This document shows positions 1 to 6,716 of a stretch of DNA of 10,845 bases, in pieces. The notes under the pieces were generated by a model that saw only the letters and a list, made by a program, of their open reading frames with translations, searched no databases and was not told the origin of the DNA. Each line of letters opens with the position of its first letter. The stretch's first letter is position 1. The position numbers and the translations under genes are program-made. Origin of the DNA: Firmicutes bacterium UBA4916 (lineage in GTDB: Bacteria > Bacillota > Clostridia > Tissierellales > Tepidimicrobiaceae); NCBI GenBank assembly GCA_002398845.1, contig DHBY01000043.1, positions 1 through 10,845 of the forward strand, given 5' to 3'.

Positions 1-13
1 TTTCAGTGGTCTC

Positions 14-41
14 GGACAGTCCCCCCTTGCATTTTTGTCCC
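14..41. repeat. Short GGAC/GTCC repeat element at the window edge
   Basis: Plus strand GGACAGTCC (14-22) is a small palindrome followed by a C-run (21-26) and, 10 nt later, TTTTGTCCC (33-41). The combination of GTCCC and GGGAC boxes near a gene end resembles dispersed palindromic repeats found between genes in Clostridia, some linked to REP-type transposases. Only part may be in the window. It is not a convincing terminator for the racemase gene. Confidence 0.3.
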
Positions 42-65
42 ATTATATATTATAATACTTAAACT

Positions 66-797
66 CTATATTGCACCATTTTCCACAAGTTTTCCCTTGA
101 TTTCTTTATTTGCTAGCTCAACGCAGCGTCTAGCAAGTATCAATGTAGGATCTATATATTCCTTTTTCATATTATAAGTACTAGCTAAGCTATCAACTAA
201 TACTGGTAACTCGGTGCATCCTAAAATTATTGGTATATTTGTATTCTTTGTATATCTATTCACAAGAGATTCAAATTCTGCTAGGGTTATATCAATTTTC
301 GAAGATTTTACCTTATATATCCAGTTCATAATAATTTGTTTATCTATATCATTAGGCTCTATTATTTTTAAATCATATTCTTTGAATATCTTATGATATA
401 TTCCAGATATATAAGTTCCTTCAGTAGCAAGGAGTAGGTAATCTTTATTATCTGGATAATTATTTTTTAAATAAAATGCTGTTTCATATATCATATGAAT
501 TATTTTTACCTTTGTATATTTTACTATATCATCATAAAAGTAATGTGCTGTATTGCAAGGTATAGCTATATAATCTACTCCCATGGCCTCTAGTTTAATA
601 ATGGATCTTATCATTTCTATTCTAGGGTCTTCTCCATAGCCATAAATATATTGGGTCCTATCTGGTATATTTGTATTATTATCAATGATAATATGTAAAT
701 GTTCTTGATCATTAGTTGCGTAGGTAAGATTAATAATTTTTTTAAATAGATCACAGGTTGCTTCAGGACCCATGCCTCCTAATATTCCTAAAATCAT
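66..797 (-). CDS. Aspartate/glutamate racemase family protein
   Basis: Cofactor-independent racemase of the Asp/Glu/hydantoin superfamily, expected to interconvert D- and L-Asp or Glu. Starting at ATG 797 it has 243 residues. The N-terminus MILGILGGMGPEAT is the classic aspartate-racemase opening, and NNTNIPDRT is a variant of the substrate-binding NDPNIPDRT. The two catalytic cysteines are Cys81 in IPCNTAHYF and Cys194 in LGCTELP. Starts at GTG 809 and ATG 806 are also in frame, but they overlap or abut the SD (GAGGTG); ATG 797 leaves 9 nt. It is last in the operon, where it could return D-Glu or D-Asp freed by the upstream peptidases to the L-pool. Whether it prefers Asp or Glu cannot be told from sequence alone. 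Confidence 0.9.
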   Translation of the reverse strand: MILGILGGMGPEATCDLFKKIINLTYATNDQEHLHIIIDNNTNIPDRTQYIYGYGEDPRIEMIRSIIKLEAMGVDYIAIPCNTAHYFYDDIVKYTKVKIIHMIYETAFYLKNNYPDNKDYLLLATEGTYISGIYHKIFKEYDLKIIEPNDIDKQIIMNWIYKVKSSKIDITLAEFESLVNRYTKNTNIPIILGCTELPVLVDSLASTYNMKKEYIDPTLILARRCVELANKEIKGKLVENGAI

Positions 798-815
798 TAA
801 TTTCATCACCTCAAT

Positions 816-1613
816 CTATAATACAAAATGTGCCATCCTTAATACTTCAAAATAGTCATCTGTATTAAAAAGTAAAGTATTGCTATCTAACTTCTTCATT
901 CCAGGATAATAGGACATTTTATTTGCATAGTTATGCTCCTTAAAGCAAATCTCTACTTTAAAGCTTTCTGGTAATTCTATTTTAGCTTTATTTAAATCTT
1001 GCTTTAGGGATTTTTCTGCATTCTCTTTTATTAACCTTAATGATTTTTCAGTAGATAAACAAGTACAAGATGATCCAATTCCCTCTTTCACCGATACGGT
1101 ATATAGTCCTGGATGAATTTTCTTACTATCTTCACATAGCATTTTGTCTCCCGTTAATAACACTGTTGGTACTCCTTCATATGCTGCAACATAGCTATAT
1201 AGTATAAATTCACTACCATATTCTTCATTAATCTTTATATATAAGGGCCTAGATGTGATGGTATGGGACATGGGATTGCCTTCTCTGCCTGCCGAGGAAT
1301 GATATCCAATAAACATGGCAGCATCAAAAGTATTATCTATTCCCTGAACCATACTATAGGGATGTCCAGACCATCCCCTAATTAATTTTGCACATTCAGG
1401 TAATTGTGTTATATCAATATTTGTTGCTGGACCATGAGCATCCTTTATTACTATTTCATTAGCACCTGCTGCAATTGCCCCTTCACAGGCAGCTACAACT
1501 TCCTTTGTCATTTGTCCCGCATGATATCTATAAAACTCTTTATCAGGATTGCATTCATCCCATTTTATAGTAGAGGTAATCCCCTCCATATCAGCACTTA
1601 TAAATACCTTCAT
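816..1613 (-). CDS. dppA: M55 zinc D-aminopeptidase, DppA type
   Basis: Cytoplasmic self-compartmentalising metallopeptidase family; Bacillus subtilis DppA releases N-terminal D-amino acids, for example from D-Ala-D-Ala. The 265 residues match the family length. Expected zinc ligands are visible: Asp8 and Glu10 in SADMEGIT, His60 in KDAHGPA, His105 in GYHS, and a Glu near 135 in YGSEFILYS. The catalytic-region His117 lies in MSHT. Around the last ligand the family's common E-x-GLNA pattern is changed to EFILYSYVAAYEGVP, which might alter specificity. The ATG follows a G7-containing SD (AAGGGGGGGAG). With a gamma-glutamyl endopeptidase and a racemase beside it, it fits breakdown of D-residue peptides. 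Confidence 0.92.
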   Translation of the reverse strand: MKVFISADMEGITSTIKWDECNPDKEFYRYHAGQMTKEVVAACEGAIAAGANEIVIKDAHGPATNIDITQLPECAKLIRGWSGHPYSMVQGIDNTFDAAMFIGYHSSAGREGNPMSHTITSRPLYIKINEEYGSEFILYSYVAAYEGVPTVLLTGDKMLCEDSKKIHPGLYTVSVKEGIGSSCTCLSTEKSLRLIKENAEKSLKQDLNKAKIELPESFKVEICFKEHNYANKMSYYPGMKKLDSNTLLFNTDDYFEVLRMAHFVL

Positions 1614-1640
1614 AGTTTCTCCCCCCCTTATTTAGAGCTT

Positions 1641-2690
1641 CTATTTATAATTGTCAAAGTAATCCTTAAGCGTTTCCCTTGTTCTTCCCTTTATTCCCTC
1701 CACTTTATTGGAAGTAATCATAGAATTCAAAATTGCTTCCTCTTCACATTCAGCTACAGCTCTAAATATCAGATTAATTCTATTTTCATTTAAAATTTTA
1801 ATATGAGCTATATCTTCTTTTTCATCGTGCTTAATAATATTTGCAGTAGAAAATGCAATGGTTACTTCTCCACTTCCATGGCTAAAATAAGAGCCTACTC
1901 TAGCTAGCCCTACAGCAGTTCTTTTAGATATTCTTTTTAATTGCCTACTGCTCAAGGGAATATCTGTAGCTATAATGGAAATTATAGACCCCTTATCTGC
2001 TTGAGCTTTTACCTCTAATTCCTTAGATATCTTTTTGCCTATCTTTTCACCATCAATAGTCAAATTTTTTAGTAATCCATAGTTGGATAGTACTAATATC
2101 CCTAAGGTATAATCCTCCCCATCTAAATTTATAACTCGTGAAGCAGAACCGATACCCCCCTTAAGCTGATGACAGCTCATTCCTTTCCCTGCACCTATAT
2201 CTCCTTCTTCAAAATCAATCTTGACATCTTCAATAGCTCTATAAACATGATTATTTTTTACAGCCCTTAGTTGGATATTATTCAAATAACTATCATTACA
2301 TTCACATATAACTGGATTAAAAGTTTCTAATTCTACATTTTCCTTATTGCATTCCTCTATCATGTAATCCACAACTGCATCATAAACCAATCCAACATTC
2401 AAGGTATTAGTTAAGGCTATAATGGATTCTAATGTTCCTAATTCATCAATCTGTACTAAACCTGTAGTTTTTCCAAAGCCATTTAATACATAGGAAGCTG
2501 CAACAAGTTTATTCATATAAATATTCTCTTCCATAGGAAGTATTACAGTTACACCTGTCTTAGACTCTTCTGTATCAATAGTACAATGCCCTACTCTAAC
2601 ACCCTTTACATCGGTAATTTTATTTAATCTTCCTTTTGGTAGTTCTCCAATACTAACTCCATAATCTTCTATTCTTTTTTGATTAATCAT
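1641..2690 (-). CDS. P1/DmpA-family self-cleaving aminopeptidase
   Basis: Member of the DmpA/BapA family (MEROPS P1, Ntn-hydrolase-like), which cleave themselves into two chains and release N-terminal residues from unusual peptides, including beta-peptides and D-residue amides or esters. Starting at ATG 2690 it has 349 residues, typical for the family. N-terminal landmarks are ITDVKGVRVGHCTI and KTGVTVILP. The predicted autocleavage and nucleophile site is HG|SGE with Ser273, inside GLARVGSYFSHGSGEVTIAF, matching the family pattern GLARTG-x-GNGSGD-x-IAFS. His-Gly replaces the more usual Asn-Gly before the nucleophile. There is no signal peptide, so it should act in the cytoplasm. It sits 47 nt after the NlpC gene and 27 nt before dppA. 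Family assignment is firm; specificity varies widely in this family and is unknown here. Confidence 0.9.
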   Translation of the reverse strand: MINQKRIEDYGVSIGELPKGRLNKITDVKGVRVGHCTIDTEESKTGVTVILPMEENIYMNKLVAASYVLNGFGKTTGLVQIDELGTLESIIALTNTLNVGLVYDAVVDYMIEECNKENVELETFNPVICECNDSYLNNIQLRAVKNNHVYRAIEDVKIDFEEGDIGAGKGMSCHQLKGGIGSASRVINLDGEDYTLGILVLSNYGLLKNLTIDGEKIGKKISKELEVKAQADKGSIISIIATDIPLSSRQLKRISKRTAVGLARVGSYFSHGSGEVTIAFSTANIIKHDEKEDIAHIKILNENRINLIFRAVAECEEEAILNSMITSNKVEGIKGRTRETLKDYFDNYK

Positions 2691-2696
2691 ATGCCT

Positions 2697-2706
2697 CACC
2701 CCTTTT
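2697..2706 (-). promoter_or_regulatory. Ribosome binding site deciding the P1 peptidase start
   Basis: AAAAGGGGTG on the minus strand precedes the ATG at 2690 by 6 nt. An upstream in-frame ATG at 2726 has only GGGC directly against it and adds a non-conserved-looking leader (MQFAPILKGVRH). Confidence 0.75.
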
Positions 2707-2737
2707 AATATTGGTGCAAATTGCATGCCCTATTTCA

Positions 2738-3553
2738 TTAAAGCACAGTGCCTATTTCTTTTATCTTTACTAAGTCTTCCCTATAATCATCATGGTCTGG
2801 GTTTAGGCTGTTTATTACCACCCCACCAGAAGCTCCCGTAGAGTGAACATATTTATCGTTTCCTATATACATAGCTGTGTGGCCTGGCCAATATAACAAA
2901 TCACCTAATTTCATTTCTTCCTTTTCTATTCTCCTCATACCAAATTCTTCTTTTATTTGGGCATCTCTATATATTGTCACTCCATTTATTAAATAGGCTA
3001 TAGATGTAAGACCTGAACAATCTATACCAAATGGAGTTTTGCCACCCCATCTGTATTGAGTGCCTAAATAAGATAAGGCCGTATCTACCACTTTTTTTCT
3101 AAATTCATTTTCTATAATTTCCCCGCCCTGTCTTATCCTTTCCTTTATTAACTCCTTCCTAATCCAACCTTTCTCTCCAGTGGGCATAATCATTTCTACC
3201 CAATTATCCTTAGTCTCTCCAGTAAGATTGACAATAGCTCCTCGGGTTAATAGCTTTATGCCATAGCTCTGATATTTTGGCTCCTTCATCACATCTACAA
3301 TACCCCATGATACTATATGATTAGCTTCCTTGTCCCACTTTTTAGCTATTTCACTATCCAATAATAAATACTTTTCATAAATATATCCTCTATATCTATA
3401 ATCCGTTTCTACATAGTACCAACCATCTTTTTCTTTCCTAAGTATTGTTACTAACCTTCCAAAGATGGTTTCATCAGCTGCTTCCTTTTCAAAACCTATT
3501 CCTTGTTTTAAAGGTCCTATAGTGGTTTTAATAATTCCTAGTCTATTCTTCAT
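2738..3553 (-). CDS. YkfC-like NlpC/P60 gamma-D-glutamyl endopeptidase with SH3 domains
   Basis: Cysteine peptidase expected to cut the gamma-D-glutamyl bond of imported murein peptides (for example L-Ala-gamma-D-Glu from diaminopimelate), as YkfC does in Bacillus. The 271 residues have no signal peptide, consistent with a cytoplasmic enzyme acting after uptake. Two SH3-like segments come first (about 5-65, with DGWYYVETDYRYRGYI; about 80-135, with NWVEMIMPTGEKGWI). The NlpC/P60 domain (about 150-265) contains YRWGG, then DCSGL with catalytic Cys179, GHTAMYIG with His225 and YVHSTG with His237. Tyr167, Trp169 and Asp178 are spaced from the cysteine as in YkfC. The ATG has a strong AAAGGAGG site. 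Its position after the transporter supports the recycling role; the exact substrate is inferred. Confidence 0.87.
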   Translation of the reverse strand: MKNRLGIIKTTIGPLKQGIGFEKEAADETIFGRLVTILRKEKDGWYYVETDYRYRGYIYEKYLLLDSEIAKKWDKEANHIVSWGIVDVMKEPKYQSYGIKLLTRGAIVNLTGETKDNWVEMIMPTGEKGWIRKELIKERIRQGGEIIENEFRKKVVDTALSYLGTQYRWGGKTPFGIDCSGLTSIAYLINGVTIYRDAQIKEEFGMRRIEKEEMKLGDLLYWPGHTAMYIGNDKYVHSTGASGGVVINSLNPDHDDYREDLVKIKEIGTVL

Positions 3554-3583
3554 ATTGTTCCTCCTTTCCTTTCCAAATTCAAC

Positions 3584-3631
3584 TCATAAATTTTTTACTT
3601 CTAATAAAATTTCTTTGCTGCTGTTTTTCAT
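3584..3631 (-). pseudogene. oppF: oppF remnant: start site plus 15 codons
   Basis: Directly at the oppD stop (TAATG overlap, 3633-3629) an ATG opens a frame encoding MKNSSKEILLEVKNL and then TGA. An SD-like AAGGGGGAAG (3645-3636) stands at normal distance, inside the oppD end. The peptide ILLEVKNL closely matches the first beta-strand at the N-terminus of OppF/AmiF ATPases, which typically continues into KKYFP, and a coupled oppF after oppD is the usual Opp gene order. Everything after codon 15 is missing and the next gene's SD follows within 30 nt. I infer a deletion of nearly the whole oppF. The stub may still be translated and could couple ribosomes to the next gene, whose ATG is in the same frame 26 codons downstream. 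The alternatives are a chance mini-ORF or an assembly deletion. Confidence 0.7.
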
Positions 3632-4674
3632 TATACTTCCCCCTTCCATTGTCTACGTAATGCTTTTATGGATTCGGGGGGCTCAACTTTTGGTGCCCTA
3701 GGGTCCAATAGCCAAGTCTTAGCCTTATGAGTAGGACTTACATCAAAATAAGGTGGTCTCTTAACAAAATCTATTTTTAAAGCTTTTTCATTTCTAGGAG
3801 CAAAGGCATCTCCTTTTATTTCATTAAATAAGTTTGGAGGCGTCCCCTTAATGGCATATAATGGTTCTCCTTTTACCCCTAATTGAGGTAATGAAGATAA
3901 TAATGCCCAAGTATATGGGTGCCACGCATTATAGAATACCTCTTCACAAGTTCCAATTTCAATTATATCACCAGCATACATTACAGCAATTCTATCAGCT
4001 ATATTAGCTACCACTCCTAAATCATGGGTAATATATATGATAGTTAGATTGTATTTTTTCTGTAAATTTTTCAAAAGTTTAAGTATTTGAGCCTGTATGG
4101 TTACATCAATAGCAGTAGTTGGTTCATCACAAATTAGCACTTTAGGTTTACATGCTACTGCAATAGCTATGACAACCCTTTGCCTCATTCCTCCAGAAAA
4201 TTCGTGAGGATACTGATAATATCTTCTCTCTGGTTCTTGTATCCCTACATCATTTAATATTTCAATTACAGCTTTTTTTGCTTCTTCCCCCTTTAGTCCT
4301 TGATGGAGCACTACTGCCTCCTCAACTTGATTGCCAATGGTCTTAAGAGGGTTTAAAGAAGTCATAGGTTCTTGAAACACCATGGCAAATTCTTTTCCTC
4401 TAATCTTTATCCAATCATCTTCCGTTTTATATTTTGCTAAGTCCTCTCCATTATACATTATACTTCCTGAATCTATCCATCCATTCCCATCTAATAATCC
4501 CATAAATGTCTTAGTGAAAACGGATTTCCCTGCTCCTGATTCTCCAACAATGGCTAGACTTTCACCTTCATAAAGGTCTAATGAAGTTTCTCTAATTGCA
4601 GTTAAAACCCTACCACGCAAATTAAATTTAACTACTAAATCCTTAACCGATAATATTACTTTAGAGTTTGTCAT
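3631..4674 (-). CDS. oppD: Peptide ABC transporter ATPase, OppD/AmiE type
   Basis: Cytoplasmic ATPase that powers peptide import. Starting at ATG 4674 it has 347 residues. All nucleotide-binding motifs look intact: Walker A GESGAGKS (44-51), Q-loop VFQEPMTSLNP (near 100), ABC signature FSGGM (159-163), Walker B VLICDE (179-184) and the H-loop ITHD (His217). The C-terminal extension (GTPPNLF, then FAPRNEKALKIDF and THKAKTWLLDPRAPKVEPP) is that of AmiE/lactococcal-type OppD proteins, which lack the CxFxPRC cysteine cluster of the DppD type. The stop codon overlaps the start of a 15-codon oppF remnant (TAATG). Opp importers normally need a heterodimer of OppD and OppF, so this subunit appears to lack its genetic partner here. 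Confidence 0.95.
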   Translation of the reverse strand: MTNSKVILSVKDLVVKFNLRGRVLTAIRETSLDLYEGESLAIVGESGAGKSVFTKTFMGLLDGNGWIDSGSIMYNGEDLAKYKTEDDWIKIRGKEFAMVFQEPMTSLNPLKTIGNQVEEAVVLHQGLKGEEAKKAVIEILNDVGIQEPERRYYQYPHEFSGGMRQRVVIAIAVACKPKVLICDEPTTAIDVTIQAQILKLLKNLQKKYNLTIIYITHDLGVVANIADRIAVMYAGDIIEIGTCEEVFYNAWHPYTWALLSSLPQLGVKGEPLYAIKGTPPNLFNEIKGDAFAPRNEKALKIDFVKRPPYFDVSPTHKAKTWLLDPRAPKVEPPESIKALRRQWKGEV

Positions 4675-4680
4675 AATTCT

Positions 4681-4688
4681 CACCTCCT
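4681..4688 (-). promoter_or_regulatory. Ribosome binding site deciding the oppD start
   Basis: AGGAGGTG on the minus strand is a full SD, 6 nt before the ATG at 4674. The in-frame GTG at 4683 is part of the SD itself and is therefore an unlikely start. The SD also overlaps the oppC stop codon TAG (4689-4687). Confidence 0.85.
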
Positions 4689-5655
4689 ACACGTGATTTC
4701 TTGGATCAGCTGCATCAGCAAAAACATTACCAATTACATAAAATGATATGGTAATAAGGGAAAGTGCTATAGCAGGAAATATAAGCTGATAACGTAATGA
4801 TGGAACCATCATTACCCCTCTACCTTCATTAACTAAATTCCCTAAAGATGGTATGGATTTAGGAAGTCCTAAACCAATATATGTTAGAAAAACTTCTGAA
4901 CCTATGGCAGCTGGAATAGCTAAAGCCATTCTTAACATAATGACAGAAACCAAATAGGGAAGTAAATTTTTAAATATAATTCTAGATATTGGAGTCCCAA
5001 GGCATCTAGATGCTAGATTGTATTCTCTATCTCTAATGATTATAATCTGATTACGAACAAAACGAGCCATGCCTAACCATCCAGTCATACACATGGCAAA
5101 TACCATGGTAGATACACTAGGTTTCATTATATAAGTTAGTAGAATTAAGACGACGGTCGTAGGTATATTATCTAAGACATTATAGATTTCGGTGATTATA
5201 GATTCTAGTTGTCTTACATAACCCCATAATGCTCCTACGATAATACCGATTATGGCTTCCCAAAATCCTACTAAGAAACCAATTAATAATGAGGTTCGGG
5301 TACCACTCCAAATACGGGCCCAAAGGTCTTGACCAATAGAATTGGTTCCAAACCAAAATTCAAAATCTGGTGGATGATTTCTTAGCTGCATATTTGTATT
5401 TCCGTCAATATATATTTTAGTAGGGGATTTCTGTTTTGGCAAATAAGGTTGAATAGTAGTAAAAATAAGTAATGACATCATTAGTATTAAAAAAAGCACT
5501 GCAATTTTACTCTGCATAAATACCCGTACCGTAGAATGCCAATATGAATAATTTGAATAACCCGTTAGTTCTGCCTTAGAATCATCGAAATCCGCAAATT
5601 CAAATAGGGAATCTTCTATACCATCGGATAATTTGTTTATCTTTGAGTTGCCCAT
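4687..5655 (-). CDS. oppC: Peptide ABC transporter permease, OppC type
   Basis: Second membrane subunit, pairing with OppB. The 322 residues begin with a hydrophilic cytoplasmic tail of about 45 residues, as in OppC/AmiD proteins, then a first membrane segment (about 50-68). The OppC signature FGTNSIGQDLWARIWSGTR lies at about 102-120. Further membrane segments fall near 122-145, 165-176, 182-197, 235-255 and 291-312. The EAA docking loop is at about 210-235 (EYNLASRCLGTPISRIIFKN), and the C-terminus DAADPRNHV resembles the usual LxDxLDPR ending. The ATG overlaps the oppB stop by one base and its SD (AAGGAAGGTG) lies inside oppB, so the two permeases should be made in equal amounts. Confidence 0.94.
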   Translation of the reverse strand: MGNSKINKLSDGIEDSLFEFADFDDSKAELTGYSNYSYWHSTVRVFMQSKIAVLFLILMMSLLIFTTIQPYLPKQKSPTKIYIDGNTNMQLRNHPPDFEFWFGTNSIGQDLWARIWSGTRTSLLIGFLVGFWEAIIGIIVGALWGYVRQLESIITEIYNVLDNIPTTVVLILLTYIMKPSVSTMVFAMCMTGWLGMARFVRNQIIIIRDREYNLASRCLGTPISRIIFKNLLPYLVSVIMLRMALAIPAAIGSEVFLTYIGLGLPKSIPSLGNLVNEGRGVMMVPSLRYQLIFPAIALSLITISFYVIGNVFADAADPRNHV

Positions 5656-6599
5656 TATCTAGCACCTTCCTTTTTTTCTAGGGTAATTCGTGGGTCAAGG
5701 GTTACCATAAGTATGTCCCCTAAAAAAAGGCCAATTATACCTATCGAAGAATAGATGAGGACTAATGCCTGAACTAGTGGATTATCCTGTCTCTGTATAG
5801 CATCCACTAATAGTCCACCCATTCCAGGTATTGAGTACAATGATTCTATATAGATTGAGCCAGATATGGTGTATAAAAGGGAAGATGGTAAATATTGAGC
5901 CATAGGTACAAAAGCATTTCTAAGTACATGTTTTACCATAATTGATTTATTTTTCAAACCTTTAGCTTTTGCTAATTTTACATAATCCTTATTCAATTCA
6001 TCTACCATATATCGTCTTATCCACATAGCATAAGAGGCTATGCCACCTAAAGACATGGAGGCAACTGGTAGAATCCAAGAAGATGGTATTTTAGGATGAT
6101 ATAGAATTTTTAAATTAAAAATATCCGTAACATATAATTGAATAAACAAATAATAGACTGCTGCTGGAACTGCATTGATGAAAACAATATATCCAGTACC
6201 AAGTTTATCCCAAAATCTATTTTTACTTCTTGCCATAGATATTCCAAGAGATATTCCTAACACTAAAGATATGATCATAGCAGCTAGTCCAAAACGTATT
6301 GAATAAGGTATCTTGGTTTTTAGTATTTCTGCCACAGGCACTTTAGGCCTGTATATTATAGATGTTCCCAAATCTCCTTTTAAAAGGCTTGCATAAAAAT
6401 TTTTAAGTTGAATAGCCAATGGATCCCTAAGTCCCATGCTAGTTAGTATAGCTTCTCTTTGTGCTACATCAAGTTTTTCATATCCTTCGCCAAAATATCC
6501 TTCTTCAGGCATAAGTCGCATGAGAAGAAAAACTACCGTTAATACAATAAATAATGTTACTAAAGATTGAAATAATCTTTTTAATGTATACTTTAACAT
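5655..6599 (-). CDS. oppB: Peptide ABC transporter permease, OppB type
   Basis: One of the two membrane subunits of the peptide importer. The 314 residues have the OppB/AmiC layout: an N-terminal membrane segment (about 9-28), a long external loop carrying GLRDPLAIQLKNFYASLLKGDLG, then five further hydrophobic segments near 102-122, 135-157, 174-194, 236-252 and 275-298. The cytoplasmic EAA loop that docks on the ATPase is at about 205-231 (DYVKLAKAKGLKNKS followed by HVLRNAFVP), followed by ESLYSIPGMGGLLVDAI, a strong OppB signature. The ATG has a poly-G SD. Its stop codon overlaps the oppC start (TAATG), indicating translational coupling. Confidence 0.94.
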   Translation of the reverse strand: MLKYTLKRLFQSLVTLFIVLTVVFLLMRLMPEEGYFGEGYEKLDVAQREAILTSMGLRDPLAIQLKNFYASLLKGDLGTSIIYRPKVPVAEILKTKIPYSIRFGLAAMIISLVLGISLGISMARSKNRFWDKLGTGYIVFINAVPAAVYYLFIQLYVTDIFNLKILYHPKIPSSWILPVASMSLGGIASYAMWIRRYMVDELNKDYVKLAKAKGLKNKSIMVKHVLRNAFVPMAQYLPSSLLYTISGSIYIESLYSIPGMGGLLVDAIQRQDNPLVQALVLIYSSIGIIGLFLGDILMVTLDPRITLEKKEGAR

Positions 6600-6601
6600 G
6601 T

Positions 6602-6613
6602 CCCCCCCCCTTT
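6602..6613 (-). promoter_or_regulatory. oppB ribosome binding site containing a nine-G tract
   Basis: The minus strand reads AAAGGGGGGGGGAC immediately before the ATG at 6599. The nine-G run forms both SD and spacer, so a change in its length would alter SD placement without touching the reading frame. Confidence 0.7.
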
Positions 6614-6672
6614 AATTACGGTTTCCACGCTATATTTAATACAATTATAAAAATTATTATTTATATTTTCTT

Positions 6673-6695
6673 TTAGGCGGCCAACGGCCGCCTAA
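6673..6695 (-). repeat. GC-rich intercistronic hairpin between oppA and oppB
   Basis: A perfect 10-bp inverted repeat TTAGGCGGCC-GTT-GGCCGCCTAA (minus strand) begins 21 nt after the oppA stop codon. Eight of ten pairs are G-C, in sharp contrast to its AT-rich surroundings. The 3' flank on the transcribed strand is AAGAAAATA rather than a U-run, so it does not look like an intrinsic terminator. Stable hairpins in this position commonly protect the binding-protein mRNA from 3' decay, so that the receptor is made in excess over the permease; that role is inferred here. Confidence 0.75.
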
Positions 6696-6716
6696 TATTT
6701 AATGCATATTATCAAA

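Noticed and set aside
3631..4674. Loss of the CxFxPRC cysteine cluster in the OppD C-terminus as an oddity
   Set aside because: The sequence FAPRN with a WLLDPRAPKVEPP tail is the normal form in AmiE/lactococcal-type OppD proteins, so this is a subfamily trait and not a mutation.
6673..6695. Hairpin read as an intrinsic terminator of oppA
   Set aside because: No U-tract follows on the transcribed strand; the 3' flank is A-rich. The plus-strand 3' flank is a mixed TATTT and there is no plus-strand gene to terminate.
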